A DNA stretch of 64,000 bases, taken from Luoshenia tenuis. Its GTDB lineage: Bacteria; Bacillota; Clostridia; Christensenellales; GCA-900066905. A model generated the notes under the pieces. It made no database searches. It saw only the letters and a program-made list of their open reading frames with translations, and was not told where the DNA came from. Made by a program: the position numbers and the translations under genes. The stretch covers positions 372,001 to 436,000 of the forward strand of contig NZ_JACRSO010000002.1 of assembly GCF_014384745.1 (NCBI RefSeq), given 5' to 3'. Shown here piece after piece: positions 50,844 through 58,985 of the stretch. Numbering within the stretch: the stretch's first letter is position 1; each line of letters opens with the position of its first letter.

Positions 50844-51561
50844 AGCGCCCTCCCCGCTCGGCCCCGCACGCTTTGGCCCAGTCCTTCAACCAATCCCGCA
50901 GCAGCGCCAGCGGCAGCCCTACGACATTGTCATAATTTCCTTCAATTTGGGCGATATAGGGCGATCCCAGCCCCTGGATGCCATACGCCCCCGCCTTATC
51001 CTTGCACCACGGTTCACCGCCGGTGTCGGTTTTCCATCTTCCTTTCTCATCCATCCATCCGGCTGCCATCATTTCTTCTTTATACCGTATTGGGTAGTCA
51101 GACTTATCCATCGGCTCGCCCGTAGCCACGTAAGATGCGATCTCGTCCTGCGTCATCGGGGCAAAACACACCTTTGTGCAGGCAGCGCCCGTCTTTTTCC
51201 AACCCGTAGCCGTATCGATCAGGCACATGCCGGTGTAAACCTCGTGCGCCCGCCCCTGCAGGTGTAAAAGCATCTGCGCGGCCTCTTGGGTATCGCGCGG
51301 CTTACCCAGCACCTGATCCCCTAATACGACGATGGTATCCGCGCCCAGCACCAGCGCGCCCTTTTCCACCCGGGCGGCGATGTCAAACGCCTTGTCCGCC
51401 GCCAGCTTTGCGGCACCCTGCCCTGCGGGCAGCGAGGCGTCGATATTCCCTTCCGCATCGCTTGGCAGCACCTCAAATTCGGGCACCAAACGTCCCAGCA
51501 GCTCCCTGCGTCGCGGCGAGGCCGAAGCCAGCACCCAGCGCCTATCTAAATGCTCTTGCAT
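50824..51561 (-). CDS. maf: Maf-family nucleotide pyrophosphatase
   Basis: 245 residues. Motifs VLASASPRRRELLGRL, ADTIVVLGDQVLGKP and DKAGAYGIQGLG are the family signatures. It hydrolyses modified or canonical nucleoside triphosphates (dTTP/UTP type). Longer than usual (about 190), with an insertion of about 45 residues carrying an aspartate/lysine-rich segment (YKEEMMAAGWMDEKGRWK) before the KAGAYGIQG motif. Confidence 0.93.
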   Translation of the reverse strand: MQEHLDRRWVLASASPRRRELLGRLVPEFEVLPSDAEGNIDASLPAGQGAAKLAADKAFDIAARVEKGALVLGADTIVVLGDQVLGKPRDTQEAAQMLLHLQGRAHEVYTGMCLIDTATGWKKTGAACTKVCFAPMTQDEIASYVATGEPMDKSDYPIRYKEEMMAAGWMDEKGRWKTDTGGEPWCKDKAGAYGIQGLGSPYIAQIEGNYDNVVGLPLALLRDWLKDWAKACGAERGGRYAAEKN

Positions 51562-51631
51562 TGACCAATCAAACCCCTTTGATGATGAGCCGTATACAGC
51601 CGGCCCCTATGTATATTCCATAATACGGATT

Positions 51632-51637
51632 ATTATA
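51632..51637 (-). promoter_or_regulatory. -10 box for the maf-mreC-mreD cluster
   Basis: Perfect TATAAT on the minus strand, 71 bp from the maf ATG; no convincing -35 box at 17 bp (TACCTT only). The rest of 51562-51817 holds the rnf terminator hairpins. Confidence 0.4.
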
Positions 51638-51734
51638 CCATAAACTGCTAGGTTAAGGTATTGCGCATTTTGTCTTGTTTTGTCAACCAGGCATCCCGTG
51701 CGATATTCGCCGTAACGCCCAAGCCGCGGCACAT

Positions 51735-51765
51735 TGAAAGGGGCCGGCTATGTTTAGCCGGCCCC
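51735..51765 (-). terminator. Terminator of the rnf operon, with adjacent second hairpin
   Basis: GGGGCCGGCT - AAACAT - AGCCGGCCCC (51740-51765) followed by UUU. A second stem TTTGGCGG/CCGCCAAA (51769-51788) lies directly upstream, so two hairpins stand in tandem 30 nt after rnfB. Confidence 0.75.
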
Positions 51766-51817
51766 GAGTTTGGCGGTTTGCCGCCAAAAATTTACGAAAA
51801 GTTTTCTTTTATCCCCA

Positions 51818-52798
51818 CTAGACCAGTTCGATGGCCTTTTTGGGGCATTTGCTTACGCAAACGCCGCACCCCTTGCACTCAGAGGGGATGACCACATGCT
51901 TTTGCTTGACCTCGCCCTCGATGGCGCCAAAGGCGCAGTTGCGCTTGCAGATGGTGCAGCCGATGCACTTATCCGCATCGATCCTGGCCTGCCTGCGCTT
52001 TTCAAGGTTCGCGCTGATGGCGTGCGTGGGGCATACCTCGCGGCAGACCATGCAGCTGGTGCACTTGGCGTAATCGATCACCGGCAGGTTGTTTTCAATA
52101 TGGATGGCATCAAACTTACAGTTTTTCTCGCATTTGCCGCAGGCGATGCAGCCGATCACGCAGTTTTCCCGCACCGCACGGCCCTTTTCGATGGCCCTGC
52201 AGGCCACCATGGTCAGCTTGGAGGCGGGGATCAGCTGGATGATGTCCTTCGGGCAGGCCGCAACACAGTTGCCGCAGGCCACGCACTTTTCTTCATCCAC
52301 CTGGGCGATCCCGCCCTCGCCAATATGGATCGCGTCAAAGGGGCAGGCCTTTACACAGCTGCCCAGCCCCAAACATCCGTATTTGCAGGCCTTGTCGCCC
52401 CCGGAGACCAGCGCCGCAGCGTTACATTCGGCCAAGCCTTCATATAAATACTTCTTTTTCGCCTTGTCAAAGGTACCCTGGCAGGCCACGCGGGCCACCA
52501 TCCGTTCGGTCTCTTCCACCTCAACGCCCATCACCTGGGAGATGATCTGCGCCACCTTTGAGCCGCCCACCGGGCAGCCGTTTACCGGCGCCCTGCCCTC
52601 GGCCACAGCCGCGGCATACGCATCGCAGCCGGCAAAGCCGCACCCGCCGCAGTTCGCCCCAGGCAGGCTCTCGCGGATCTGCTCAGCCGCCGGGTTGACC
52701 TCAACGGCAAACTTTTTGGAGGCGACCGCCAGCCCAGCGCCAAACAACAAGCCCAGCGCGCCCAAAACCAGCGCCGGCATCAAAATTTCCATTACCAT
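51818..52798 (-). CDS. rnfB: RnfB, ferredoxin-type subunit of the Rnf complex
   Basis: 326 residues. N-terminal membrane helix, then the [4Fe-4S] domain GANCGGCGFAGCDAYAAAVA with VACQG, followed by several CxxCxxCxxxC ferredoxin motifs (CVACGNCVAACPKDI, CIACGKCEKNCKFDA, CTSCMVCREVCPTHA, CIGCTICKRNCAFGA, CKGCGVCVSKCPKKA). This is the long clostridial/acetogen form, which takes electrons from reduced ferredoxin. Last gene of rnfCDGEAB. Confidence 0.96.
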   Translation of the reverse strand: MVMEILMPALVLGALGLLFGAGLAVASKKFAVEVNPAAEQIRESLPGANCGGCGFAGCDAYAAAVAEGRAPVNGCPVGGSKVAQIISQVMGVEVEETERMVARVACQGTFDKAKKKYLYEGLAECNAAALVSGGDKACKYGCLGLGSCVKACPFDAIHIGEGGIAQVDEEKCVACGNCVAACPKDIIQLIPASKLTMVACRAIEKGRAVRENCVIGCIACGKCEKNCKFDAIHIENNLPVIDYAKCTSCMVCREVCPTHAISANLEKRRQARIDADKCIGCTICKRNCAFGAIEGEVKQKHVVIPSECKGCGVCVSKCPKKAIELV

Positions 52799-52812
52799 AA
52801 AGCCGCGCCTCC

Positions 52813-53400
52813 TTACTTAATCAGTCCCTGGAAGCCCAGGAAAGCGATCGACATCAGCCCCGCCGTCACCAGCGCTACGGGGAAACCCTGAAAGGGCTTG
52901 GGGATGGCGGAAAGCTCCAGCCGCTCCCGGATGCCCGCAAACAGCACGATGGCCAGCGTAAACCCGAGGGCCCCGCCCACGCCGTTAATCAGCGTCTCAA
53001 ACAGGTTATACCCTTCGGTAATGTTGATGATAGCCACGCCCAGCACCGCACAGTTGGTGGTGATCAGCGGCAGGTATACCCCCAGGGATTTATACAGCGT
53101 GGGGCTGACCTTTTGGATCACCATCTCCACCAGCTGCACCAGCGCCGCAATAACCAGGATAAAGGCAATGGTCTGCATGTATTCGATCTGGGCCGGAACC
53201 AGGATGCAGTACTGCACCAGGTAAGTGATCACCGAGGCCATAGCCATAACAAAGGTAACCGCCAGGCCCATGCCCACCGCCGTTTCCACCTTTTTGGAGA
53301 CCCCCAGGAAGGGGCAGCACCCCAAAAAGCGGGAGAGCACAAAGTTCTGTACCAGAATGGAGCTTAGCAGCATCAGGAATATTTTCGCAACATAATCCAT
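52813..53400 (-). CDS. rnfA: RnfA membrane subunit
   Basis: 195 residues, six transmembrane segments. VQNFVLSRFLGCCPFLGVSKK contains the Cys of the family (shown in full 20-residue form without its first Val), and ITTNCAVLGVAI carries the second. The paired half-membrane cysteines hold an Fe-S centre in Rnf/Nqr homologues. Follows rnfE with 3-nt gap. Confidence 0.95.
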   Translation of the reverse strand: MDYVAKIFLMLLSSILVQNFVLSRFLGCCPFLGVSKKVETAVGMGLAVTFVMAMASVITYLVQYCILVPAQIEYMQTIAFILVIAALVQLVEMVIQKVSPTLYKSLGVYLPLITTNCAVLGVAIINITEGYNLFETLINGVGGALGFTLAIVLFAGIRERLELSAIPKPFQGFPVALVTAGLMSIAFLGFQGLIK

Positions 53401-53403
53401 CGC

Positions 53404-54018
53404 TTACACACGCTCCTTTCTCTGCTCGAGCTTGGCGGTGATCTTATTGATCAGCGCCAGGATCAGCCCCAGGGTGATAAACCCGCCCGGAGCCAGGATC
53501 ATGATCAGCTCCGGCTCGTAGCCCGCGCCCATGATCGTCAGCCCAAACAGGGTGCCGTTGCCGATGAGCTCGCGGATCGAGGCCACCAGCGTCAGCGCCA
53601 GGGTAAACCCAAGGCCAATGCCCAAACCATCCAAAATCGAATCCACCGGCGTATTCTTTGAGGCAAAGGCCTCCGCCCGGGCCAGGATGATGCAGTTGAC
53701 CACGATCAACGGGATAAAGATGCCCAGCGCCTCATAAAGGCTGGGGATAAACGCCTTCATCACCATCTCTACGATGGATACGAACGTGGCGATGATCACC
53801 ACATAGGCCGGAATACGCACCTTGGAAGGGATAAAATCCTTGAGCAGGGCGACCACAAAGTTTGAGCAGATCAATACAAAGGTGGCCGCCAAGCCCATGC
53901 CCACGCCGTTTACCGCCGCCGTGGTCACCGCCAGCGTGGGGCACATGCCCAGCACCAGGCGGAAGGTGGGGTTCTCGTTAAAGATTCCGTTGAGGAGGAT
54001 TTTTTTTGCCTTGCCCAT
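53404..54018 (-). CDS. rnfE: RnfE membrane subunit
   Basis: 204 residues, related to RnfA but inverted in the membrane. NPTFRLVLGMCPTLAVTTAA and PLIVVNCIILARAEAFA carry the conserved cysteines. ATG after AAGGAGGGG, adjoining the rnfG stop. Confidence 0.95.
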   Translation of the reverse strand: MGKAKKILLNGIFNENPTFRLVLGMCPTLAVTTAAVNGVGMGLAATFVLICSNFVVALLKDFIPSKVRIPAYVVIIATFVSIVEMVMKAFIPSLYEALGIFIPLIVVNCIILARAEAFASKNTPVDSILDGLGIGLGFTLALTLVASIRELIGNGTLFGLTIMGAGYEPELIMILAPGGFITLGLILALINKITAKLEQRKERV

Positions 54019-54603
54019 TTATTTCCCCTCCTTGCTCAAAAACTGCTGGTAAAAGCTCATCGCATCGTTCACGCCCGTGGCAACGGCCCTGGAGGTGATG
54101 GTCGCCCCGGTCAGCGCCTGGATCTCATTGTCGCCGCTGGCCGATTTGCTGACCTCCAGCGGGAACTGATCCTTATCCACAAACAGGTTTCTAAACTCCT
54201 CCTTCGTGGCGTTGGCGCCCAGGCCCGGGGTCTCGCTGTTGGTCCCTACGGTCAGCCCGGTCACCTTCCCTTCAAAGGATATGCCCACCGTCAGCTCTAT
54301 CTCGCCGCCATAGCCCTTGGGGGCGATCTTAAAGGTATAGCCCATCTGTTCATCACCCTGATAAGCGGCGTAGATTTCCAGGGGCTTTAGCGTTTCAATC
54401 TGCGCGCCCCCCATTGCCTCGTCCACATCCACCGGTTCAAACCGGTCGCACGCCTCAAACACCGCCTGGCGCGCCTTGTCGTTTTTCTCCCGGTCCTGCT
54501 GGGCGATGGGATCCTTTGTCACATAATTGGTCACGCCCAGCGCCAGCGCCGCCACCAAAGTGATCGCCAGCAGCCGCCAGGCCAGTTTCCAGATATCACG
54601 CAC
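54019..54603 (-). CDS. rnfG: RnfG, FMN-carrying subunit
   Basis: 194 residues. One N-terminal transmembrane helix and an FMN-binding domain ending in ALTGATITSRAV, where the last Thr of the TGATITS motif is the expected covalent FMN attachment site. Start is GTG at 54603 (GGAGGTGG upstream), overlapping rnfD by 8 nt. Confidence 0.95.
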   Translation of the reverse strand: MRDIWKLAWRLLAITLVAALALGVTNYVTKDPIAQQDREKNDKARQAVFEACDRFEPVDVDEAMGGAQIETLKPLEIYAAYQGDEQMGYTFKIAPKGYGGEIELTVGISFEGKVTGLTVGTNSETPGLGANATKEEFRNLFVDKDQFPLEVSKSASGDNEIQALTGATITSRAVATGVNDAMSFYQQFLSKEGK

Positions 54604-55549
54604 GTTTGGCCACCTCCCCGAAGATATGCGGCCGCGTATATTTATCGATCAGCGGCGCCGCCACGTTCATCAGCAGGATTGCAAAGGATACCCCTTCCGG
54701 GTAGCCTCCCCATAGCCGGATCACTGCCGTAAGCAAGCCGCATCCCAGGGCGTAGATGATCTGCCCCTTGGGCGTGACCGGCGAGGAAGCGTAATCCGTA
54801 GCCATGAAAAATGCGCCCAGGATCAGGCCGCCCCCGAAGATCTGATAGAGCACAGGGCCGGTAAACCAGCCCTCCGGCCAGAAAATCCAGGTAAAGATCG
54901 CGGTCGTGGCAATATAGATGATGGGAATGCGCCAGGAGATCACCCGCCGGCAAAGCAGGTAGACCGCGCCGATCAAAAGGGCCAGGGCGGAGGTCTCTCC
55001 AAGGCACCCGGGGATGTTGCCGATAAACATATCCCATACCGAAGGCAGCGCGCCCTCGGCGCCCTTTAAGATGGCCAGCGGCGTAGCGCCGGTAAACGCG
55101 TCCACCGACATAAAGGCCGTCGGCGTCCAGGTCGTCATATGCGCCGTGCGGGAGACCAGCAAAAACGCGCGCCCCGCCAGCGCCGGGTTCATAAAGTTAT
55201 GGCCCAGCCCGCCAAAGAGCTGCTTGACGATGCCGATGGCAAAGACCGACCCGATCACCGCCATCCACAGCGGCGCGCCCGAGGGCAGGTTGAACGCCAG
55301 CAGGATGCCGGTCACCACCGCGCTCCAGTCGTTCACCGTCACCTTTTTGCCGGATAGTTTCTGGATCAGCGCCTCCGTGCCTACGGCACTTAGGACCGAT
55401 ACGATGATCAGCGCCAGCGCGTTCCAGCCAAAAAACCAGCAGGCCGCGACCATTGCCGGCATCAGGGCGATGACCACGTCAAACATCACCCCGGAGATCG
55501 ACGCGCAATCCCGCACATGGGGTGAAGAAGTTGCCCGTAAAAGATTCAT
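54596..55549 (-). CDS. rnfD: RnfD membrane subunit
   Basis: 317 residues from ATG 55549 (GAGAGGATAGC upstream); the longer frame to 55684 overlaps rnfC and is rejected. About eight transmembrane segments, GHNFMNPALAGRAFLL and DAFTGATPLA, where the Thr of TGAT is the likely covalent flavin site. Forms the membrane core with RnfA and RnfE. Confidence 0.95.
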   Translation of the reverse strand: MNLLRATSSPHVRDCASISGVMFDVVIALMPAMVAACWFFGWNALALIIVSVLSAVGTEALIQKLSGKKVTVNDWSAVVTGILLAFNLPSGAPLWMAVIGSVFAIGIVKQLFGGLGHNFMNPALAGRAFLLVSRTAHMTTWTPTAFMSVDAFTGATPLAILKGAEGALPSVWDMFIGNIPGCLGETSALALLIGAVYLLCRRVISWRIPIIYIATTAIFTWIFWPEGWFTGPVLYQIFGGGLILGAFFMATDYASSPVTPKGQIIYALGCGLLTAVIRLWGGYPEGVSFAILLMNVAAPLIDKYTRPHIFGEVAKRA

Positions 55550-55550
55550 G

Positions 55551-56903
55551 CTATCCTCTCCCCCCTTCCGCTTTTTTGCGGTTTGCGATGATCTGCCGCT
55601 TGGCCGTGCGGATGGCCTGTACCAAATAGCGCTTGGAGGGGCATACATAGCTGCAGCTGCCGCACTCCATGCAGTCCAGCGCATGGTAGCTTTCGCACAT
55701 GTCGATATTGCCCGCCTGCTGATAAGCGCTGAGCATCAGCGGCATCAAATGGATGGGGCAGGCCTCCACACACCGCCCGCAGCGGATACAGGGGCCTTCC
55801 TCGCCGTCCGTCTTTTCCTCCGGCAGCACCAGGATACCCGAGGTGCCCTTGACCACCGGCACCCCCAGGTCGTACTGGGCGATACCCATCATCGGCCCGC
55901 CGGAGATCACCTTGCCCGGCTCGCCGGTAAAACCGCCGCAGTGCTCGATCAAAAACTCAAACGAGGTGCCGATGCGGCAAGAGAGGTTGCGCGGCTCCTT
56001 CACCCCGTAGCCCGTGATGGAGACCACCCGCTCCACCAGCGGCATCCCGTCTGAAAGCATCCGCCCAATAGCGCCGGCGCTGCCCACGTTCTGCACCACA
56101 ACGCCCGCCTCCATCGGCAGCCCGCCCGAGGGCACTTCGCGCCCCAAGATAGCGCTGATCAGCTGCTTTTCGCCGCCCTGGGGGTATTTGACCTTCAGCG
56201 GGGTCACCTCCACGCCCGGCACGTCCCGCACCGCTTTTTGCATGGTATCGATGGCGTCGGGCTTGTTGACCTCGATGCCGATATAGGCCCGCGTGACTTG
56301 CAACGCCTTCATCAGCGCGCGCACGCCCAGCACCACTTCCATAGGCCGCTCCACCATCAGCCGGTGGTCCGCCGTCAAAAACGGCTCGCACTCCGCGCCG
56401 TTGATCAGCAGCGTATCCACATGCTTGCCCTCGGGCACCTTCAGCTTCACATGGGTGGGAAAGGCCGCGCCCCCCATCCCGACGATGCCCGCCTCCATGA
56501 TGCGCTGGCAGATCTGCTCAGGCTCCAGCTCGTCCAGGCTGACAGGCCCGGGAAGGCCCGGCCAACGGGTATCCAGCCCGTCGTTTTCAATCACTACGCA
56601 CATCGCCTTGGCCCCACTGGCGCAGGGCCTGGGCTCGATAGCCGCCACCCGTCCCGATACGCTGGCGTGTACCGGCACGCTGACAAAACCGCCCGCCTCG
56701 CCGATCTTCTGCCCCATGGCCACAACATCCCCCACCTGCACGCAGACCTTGGCCGGCGCGCCGATGTTCTGCGCCATCGGGATCACCACCACGCCTGGGA
56801 CCGGCGCCGCCTCGATGGGCTTGTGGTCCGTCAGGTTTTTACCGTGGTGCTGATGATGTAGCGGATGGATGCCGCCGCGAAAGGTCTTCGCCGCAATCCC
56901 CAT
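55551..56903 (-). CDS. rnfC: RnfC, NADH-binding and Fe-S subunit
   Basis: 450 residues from ATG 56903 (GGAGGG upstream). N-terminal barrel-sandwich (GVVVIPMAQNIGAPAKVCVQ), the NuoF-like flavin/NAD region GIVGMGGAAFPTHVKL, LLINGAECEPFLTADHRL, and two C-terminal [4Fe-4S] motifs CIRCGRCVEACPIHLMP and CMECGSCSYVCPSKR. Passes electrons to or from NAD+ while Na+ or H+ is pumped. First gene of the operon. Confidence 0.96.
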   Translation of the reverse strand: MGIAAKTFRGGIHPLHHQHHGKNLTDHKPIEAAPVPGVVVIPMAQNIGAPAKVCVQVGDVVAMGQKIGEAGGFVSVPVHASVSGRVAAIEPRPCASGAKAMCVVIENDGLDTRWPGLPGPVSLDELEPEQICQRIMEAGIVGMGGAAFPTHVKLKVPEGKHVDTLLINGAECEPFLTADHRLMVERPMEVVLGVRALMKALQVTRAYIGIEVNKPDAIDTMQKAVRDVPGVEVTPLKVKYPQGGEKQLISAILGREVPSGGLPMEAGVVVQNVGSAGAIGRMLSDGMPLVERVVSITGYGVKEPRNLSCRIGTSFEFLIEHCGGFTGEPGKVISGGPMMGIAQYDLGVPVVKGTSGILVLPEEKTDGEEGPCIRCGRCVEACPIHLMPLMLSAYQQAGNIDMCESYHALDCMECGSCSYVCPSKRYLVQAIRTAKRQIIANRKKAEGGRG

Positions 56904-56961
56904 TTTAAATCCCTCCAAGCAATCTTTAAAAACCGCTTTCTCTCACTAAAGCACGAGATTT

Positions 56962-56990
56962 ATTATAACATACTACAAAATCCGTCACAA
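56962..56990 (-). promoter_or_regulatory. Sigma-A promoter of rnfCDGEAB
   Basis: TTGTGA (56985-56990), 17-bp spacer, perfect TATAAT (56962-56967), 59 bp before the rnfC ATG. Confidence 0.75.
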
Positions 56991-57060
56991 TTGCCAATTG
57001 CATATAAAGATGCTATAAAGTTCCTTTTTATACGCTCATCCTATGGTATATACCGGCGGT

Positions 57061-57483
57061 TTATTCGATGACGACGCCCTTTGTCAGGATAATATTGGCA
57101 TACAGGGCCCCCTCCCCCGTAGAGATGACGGCATACGCATCCCGTGCCCGGGCGTAAAAATCAAAGCGCTCCACCTGCTCAAAAGCGGCCTCGCCCTCCC
57201 GCCTGGCGATGATCTGCTGGTACTCTTTCCAGATCGGCGCGTCCTCCCCGTCCGCCGTGGCCATAACGGCCACCGGCTTTTCCACATAGGTGTCTAGCGG
57301 GAAAAAGGTCATGATGGCGTCCAGCAGCTCCGCCGCGCCGTGCCCGTCGCAGCGCACCAGGCGCTTGGCGCAGGCCGCAGCTGGAAAGTTGCCATCCCCG
57401 ATCACCAGCGTATCCCCATGTCCCATCTCCATCATGATCTTGAGCAGGTCTGGATTCAAGATCGAAGGTATCCCCTTTAACAT
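57061..57483 (-). CDS. fucU: FucU/RbsD family sugar mutarotase
   Basis: 140 residues. MLKGIPSILNPDLLKIMMEMGHGDTL region has the catalytic His in GHGDTLVIGDGNFPA; further on are EKPVAVMA and the C-terminal YANIILTKGV. FucU interconverts alpha- and beta-fucose; RbsD handles ribose. The length and N-terminal LKGIP favour FucU. No fucose genes are close; 15 nt after the GNAT gene. Confidence 0.9.
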   Translation of the reverse strand: MLKGIPSILNPDLLKIMMEMGHGDTLVIGDGNFPAAACAKRLVRCDGHGAAELLDAIMTFFPLDTYVEKPVAVMATADGEDAPIWKEYQQIIARREGEAAFEQVERFDFYARARDAYAVISTGEGALYANIILTKGVVIE

Positions 57484-57498
57484 TACATGCCACCCTTT

Positions 57499-58059
57499 CT
57501 ATTTCTCCGCGCCCTTGCCGTTCAAAATCTTGCGGACGCTTTCCCATTCTTCTTTTAAAATGCCATAAGCATACGTATCCTGCCAAATGGGCTTTTGTTT
57601 CTCATCTACGCGAAAATAGACGTTTTGCAAAAGTAACCCTTCCCGGCGCATGCCCAGTCGCTCCAATAACCGCCAAGACGCCGTATTTTCCGGATTGCAA
57701 AAGGCCTGGATGCGATGCGCGTTTAAATGCTCAAAAGCGTACTGTATAAGCGCTCCTGCGCTCTCCGTGGCATATCCCTGCCCCCAGGTTGCGCGGTTAA
57801 ACACATAACCCAGTTCCCAGGTCTCAAAATCGCCCAAGGCTAAATACAGGTTCCCGATCAAGCGCCCCTCTTTCAGACAGACCGCCCAAAAGCGCTGATC
57901 TTGCGCCCGGCGTTCTGCCTCAGCTGCAGCCTCTTCCCATGAAAAAGGCGGGTAGGGTTCAAAATGTACCACCTGCGGGTCGCTTAAATAGGCATAAAGC
58001 GCCTCTTTGTCTTCTTTTCGGAAGCGGCGCAGTACACAGCGCGCCGTCTCAAGCATCAT
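57499..58059 (-). CDS. GNAT acetyltransferase, RimJ/RimL type
   Basis: 186 residues. LETARCVLRRFRKEDKEALYAYLSDP start, GNLYLALGDFETWELGYVFNRATWGQGYATESAGAL (acetyl-CoA loop shown in order WGQGYATE), and FCNPENTASWRLLERLGMRREG. This layout is that of N-acetyltransferases acting on ribosomal protein termini or small amines; substrate unknown. AAGGAG precedes the ATG pair. Confidence 0.88.
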   Translation of the reverse strand: MMLETARCVLRRFRKEDKEALYAYLSDPQVVHFEPYPPFSWEEAAAEAERRAQDQRFWAVCLKEGRLIGNLYLALGDFETWELGYVFNRATWGQGYATESAGALIQYAFEHLNAHRIQAFCNPENTASWRLLERLGMRREGLLLQNVYFRVDEKQKPIWQDTYAYGILKEEWESVRKILNGKGAEK

Positions 58060-58079
58060 CTAAGTCTCCTTTTCCTTTG

Positions 58080-58736
58080 CTACCCTTCTAACCCCAAAAT
58101 CCCCATCGCCTCGTCGATATGGGTAATGCGGCAGTCGGCAGCGGAGATGTCCTGCTCGCCCGAGTGAGGGTTATAAAAACCAATGCAGTGCATGCCCGCG
58201 GCCTTGGCCGCCGTCACGCCGTTGTAGGAATCCTCGATCACCCAACATCCCTCGAGCTTGCAGCCCAGGCGCTGGGCGGCCAGCAAAAAGATATCCGGCG
58301 CGGGTTTGGAAGCGGGCACCTCGTCGCCGGTTGCGATCAGCGTAAAATACTCCCGCAGCGCCAGTTTGTCCAGCACCTTGTCGATGATCGACAAACTGGA
58401 TGAGGAGGCTACCGCCATGGGGATCCCCTTTGCCTTAAGCGCACGCACCAGCGGCAGGATGCCCGCGATAGGCACTGCCAGGGGCGAAGTATCCATTAGC
58501 TTAAAAAGCGCCTCCAGCTGGTAGGCCCGCACCTTTTCCTGCTCCCAGGCGATGGGATAAAGCTCCCGCAGCCGCTGCCACACCTCCGCGTTGCCCCGGC
58601 CCGTGGTCCATCCCAATGCCTGCGGCGTAAGCTCTACCCCGCTGGAAGCCTTGATCGCCTCGATCAGCGCCTGCATTTGCAGCGGCTCGCTGTCGATGAT
58701 GACGCCGTCCATGTCGAAAATAACCGCCTCTACCAT
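58080..58736 (-). CDS. HAD-superfamily phosphatase, beta-phosphoglucomutase-like
   Basis: 218 residues from ATG 58736; a TTG two codons earlier is an alternative. Motif 1 AVIFDMDGVIIDSEPLQ, alpha-helical cap, motif 2 MAVASSSSLS, motif 3 ASKPAPDIFLLAAQRLG and motif 4 WVIEDSYNGVTAAKAAGM. The second Asp of DMDGV fits either phosphomutase or phosphatase. Likely transcribed with GNAT and fucU. Confidence 0.9.
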   Translation of the reverse strand: MVEAVIFDMDGVIIDSEPLQMQALIEAIKASSGVELTPQALGWTTGRGNAEVWQRLRELYPIAWEQEKVRAYQLEALFKLMDTSPLAVPIAGILPLVRALKAKGIPMAVASSSSLSIIDKVLDKLALREYFTLIATGDEVPASKPAPDIFLLAAQRLGCKLEGCWVIEDSYNGVTAAKAAGMHCIGFYNPHSGEQDISAADCRITHIDEAMGILGLEG

Positions 58737-58774
58737 TTTCAAACCCCTATCTGTCTAATTTTGTCGAAATTTAT

Positions 58775-58788
58775 CGCATTGTAATGCG
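58775..58788. promoter_or_regulatory. Perfect 14-bp palindrome upstream of the HAD gene
   Basis: CGCATT-GT-AATGCG (six-base arms, two-base centre), 39 bp before the HAD-gene start; a possible operator. The 58737-58985 gap holds no gene; a long GC stem (AAGGCGCG..CGCGCCTT, about 58945-58973) without a U-run may end hflX transcription. Confidence 0.3.
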
Positions 58789-58985
58789 TTACTAAAAAAA
58801 TCAACCGCCTGCCATTCAGCGCGGTGCCGCAGGCCCTGGGAAAAATCTTTTGTATAGCCTCTAAAGCGCGCTTCACCTAGCGGTTCGCAAAACATACGCC
58901 AAGCAGTTTTCAGGGATTTCCCGCTGCTCTCAGAATGCTATAAGGCGCGCGCATGCCCCTGCCCGCGCCTTGCGCCGTGTGGTAA

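Noticed and set aside
55550..55684. 45-residue extension of RnfD
   Set aside because: It overlaps the Cys-rich end of rnfC in another frame; ATG 55549 has a ribosome-binding site and matches RnfD starts.
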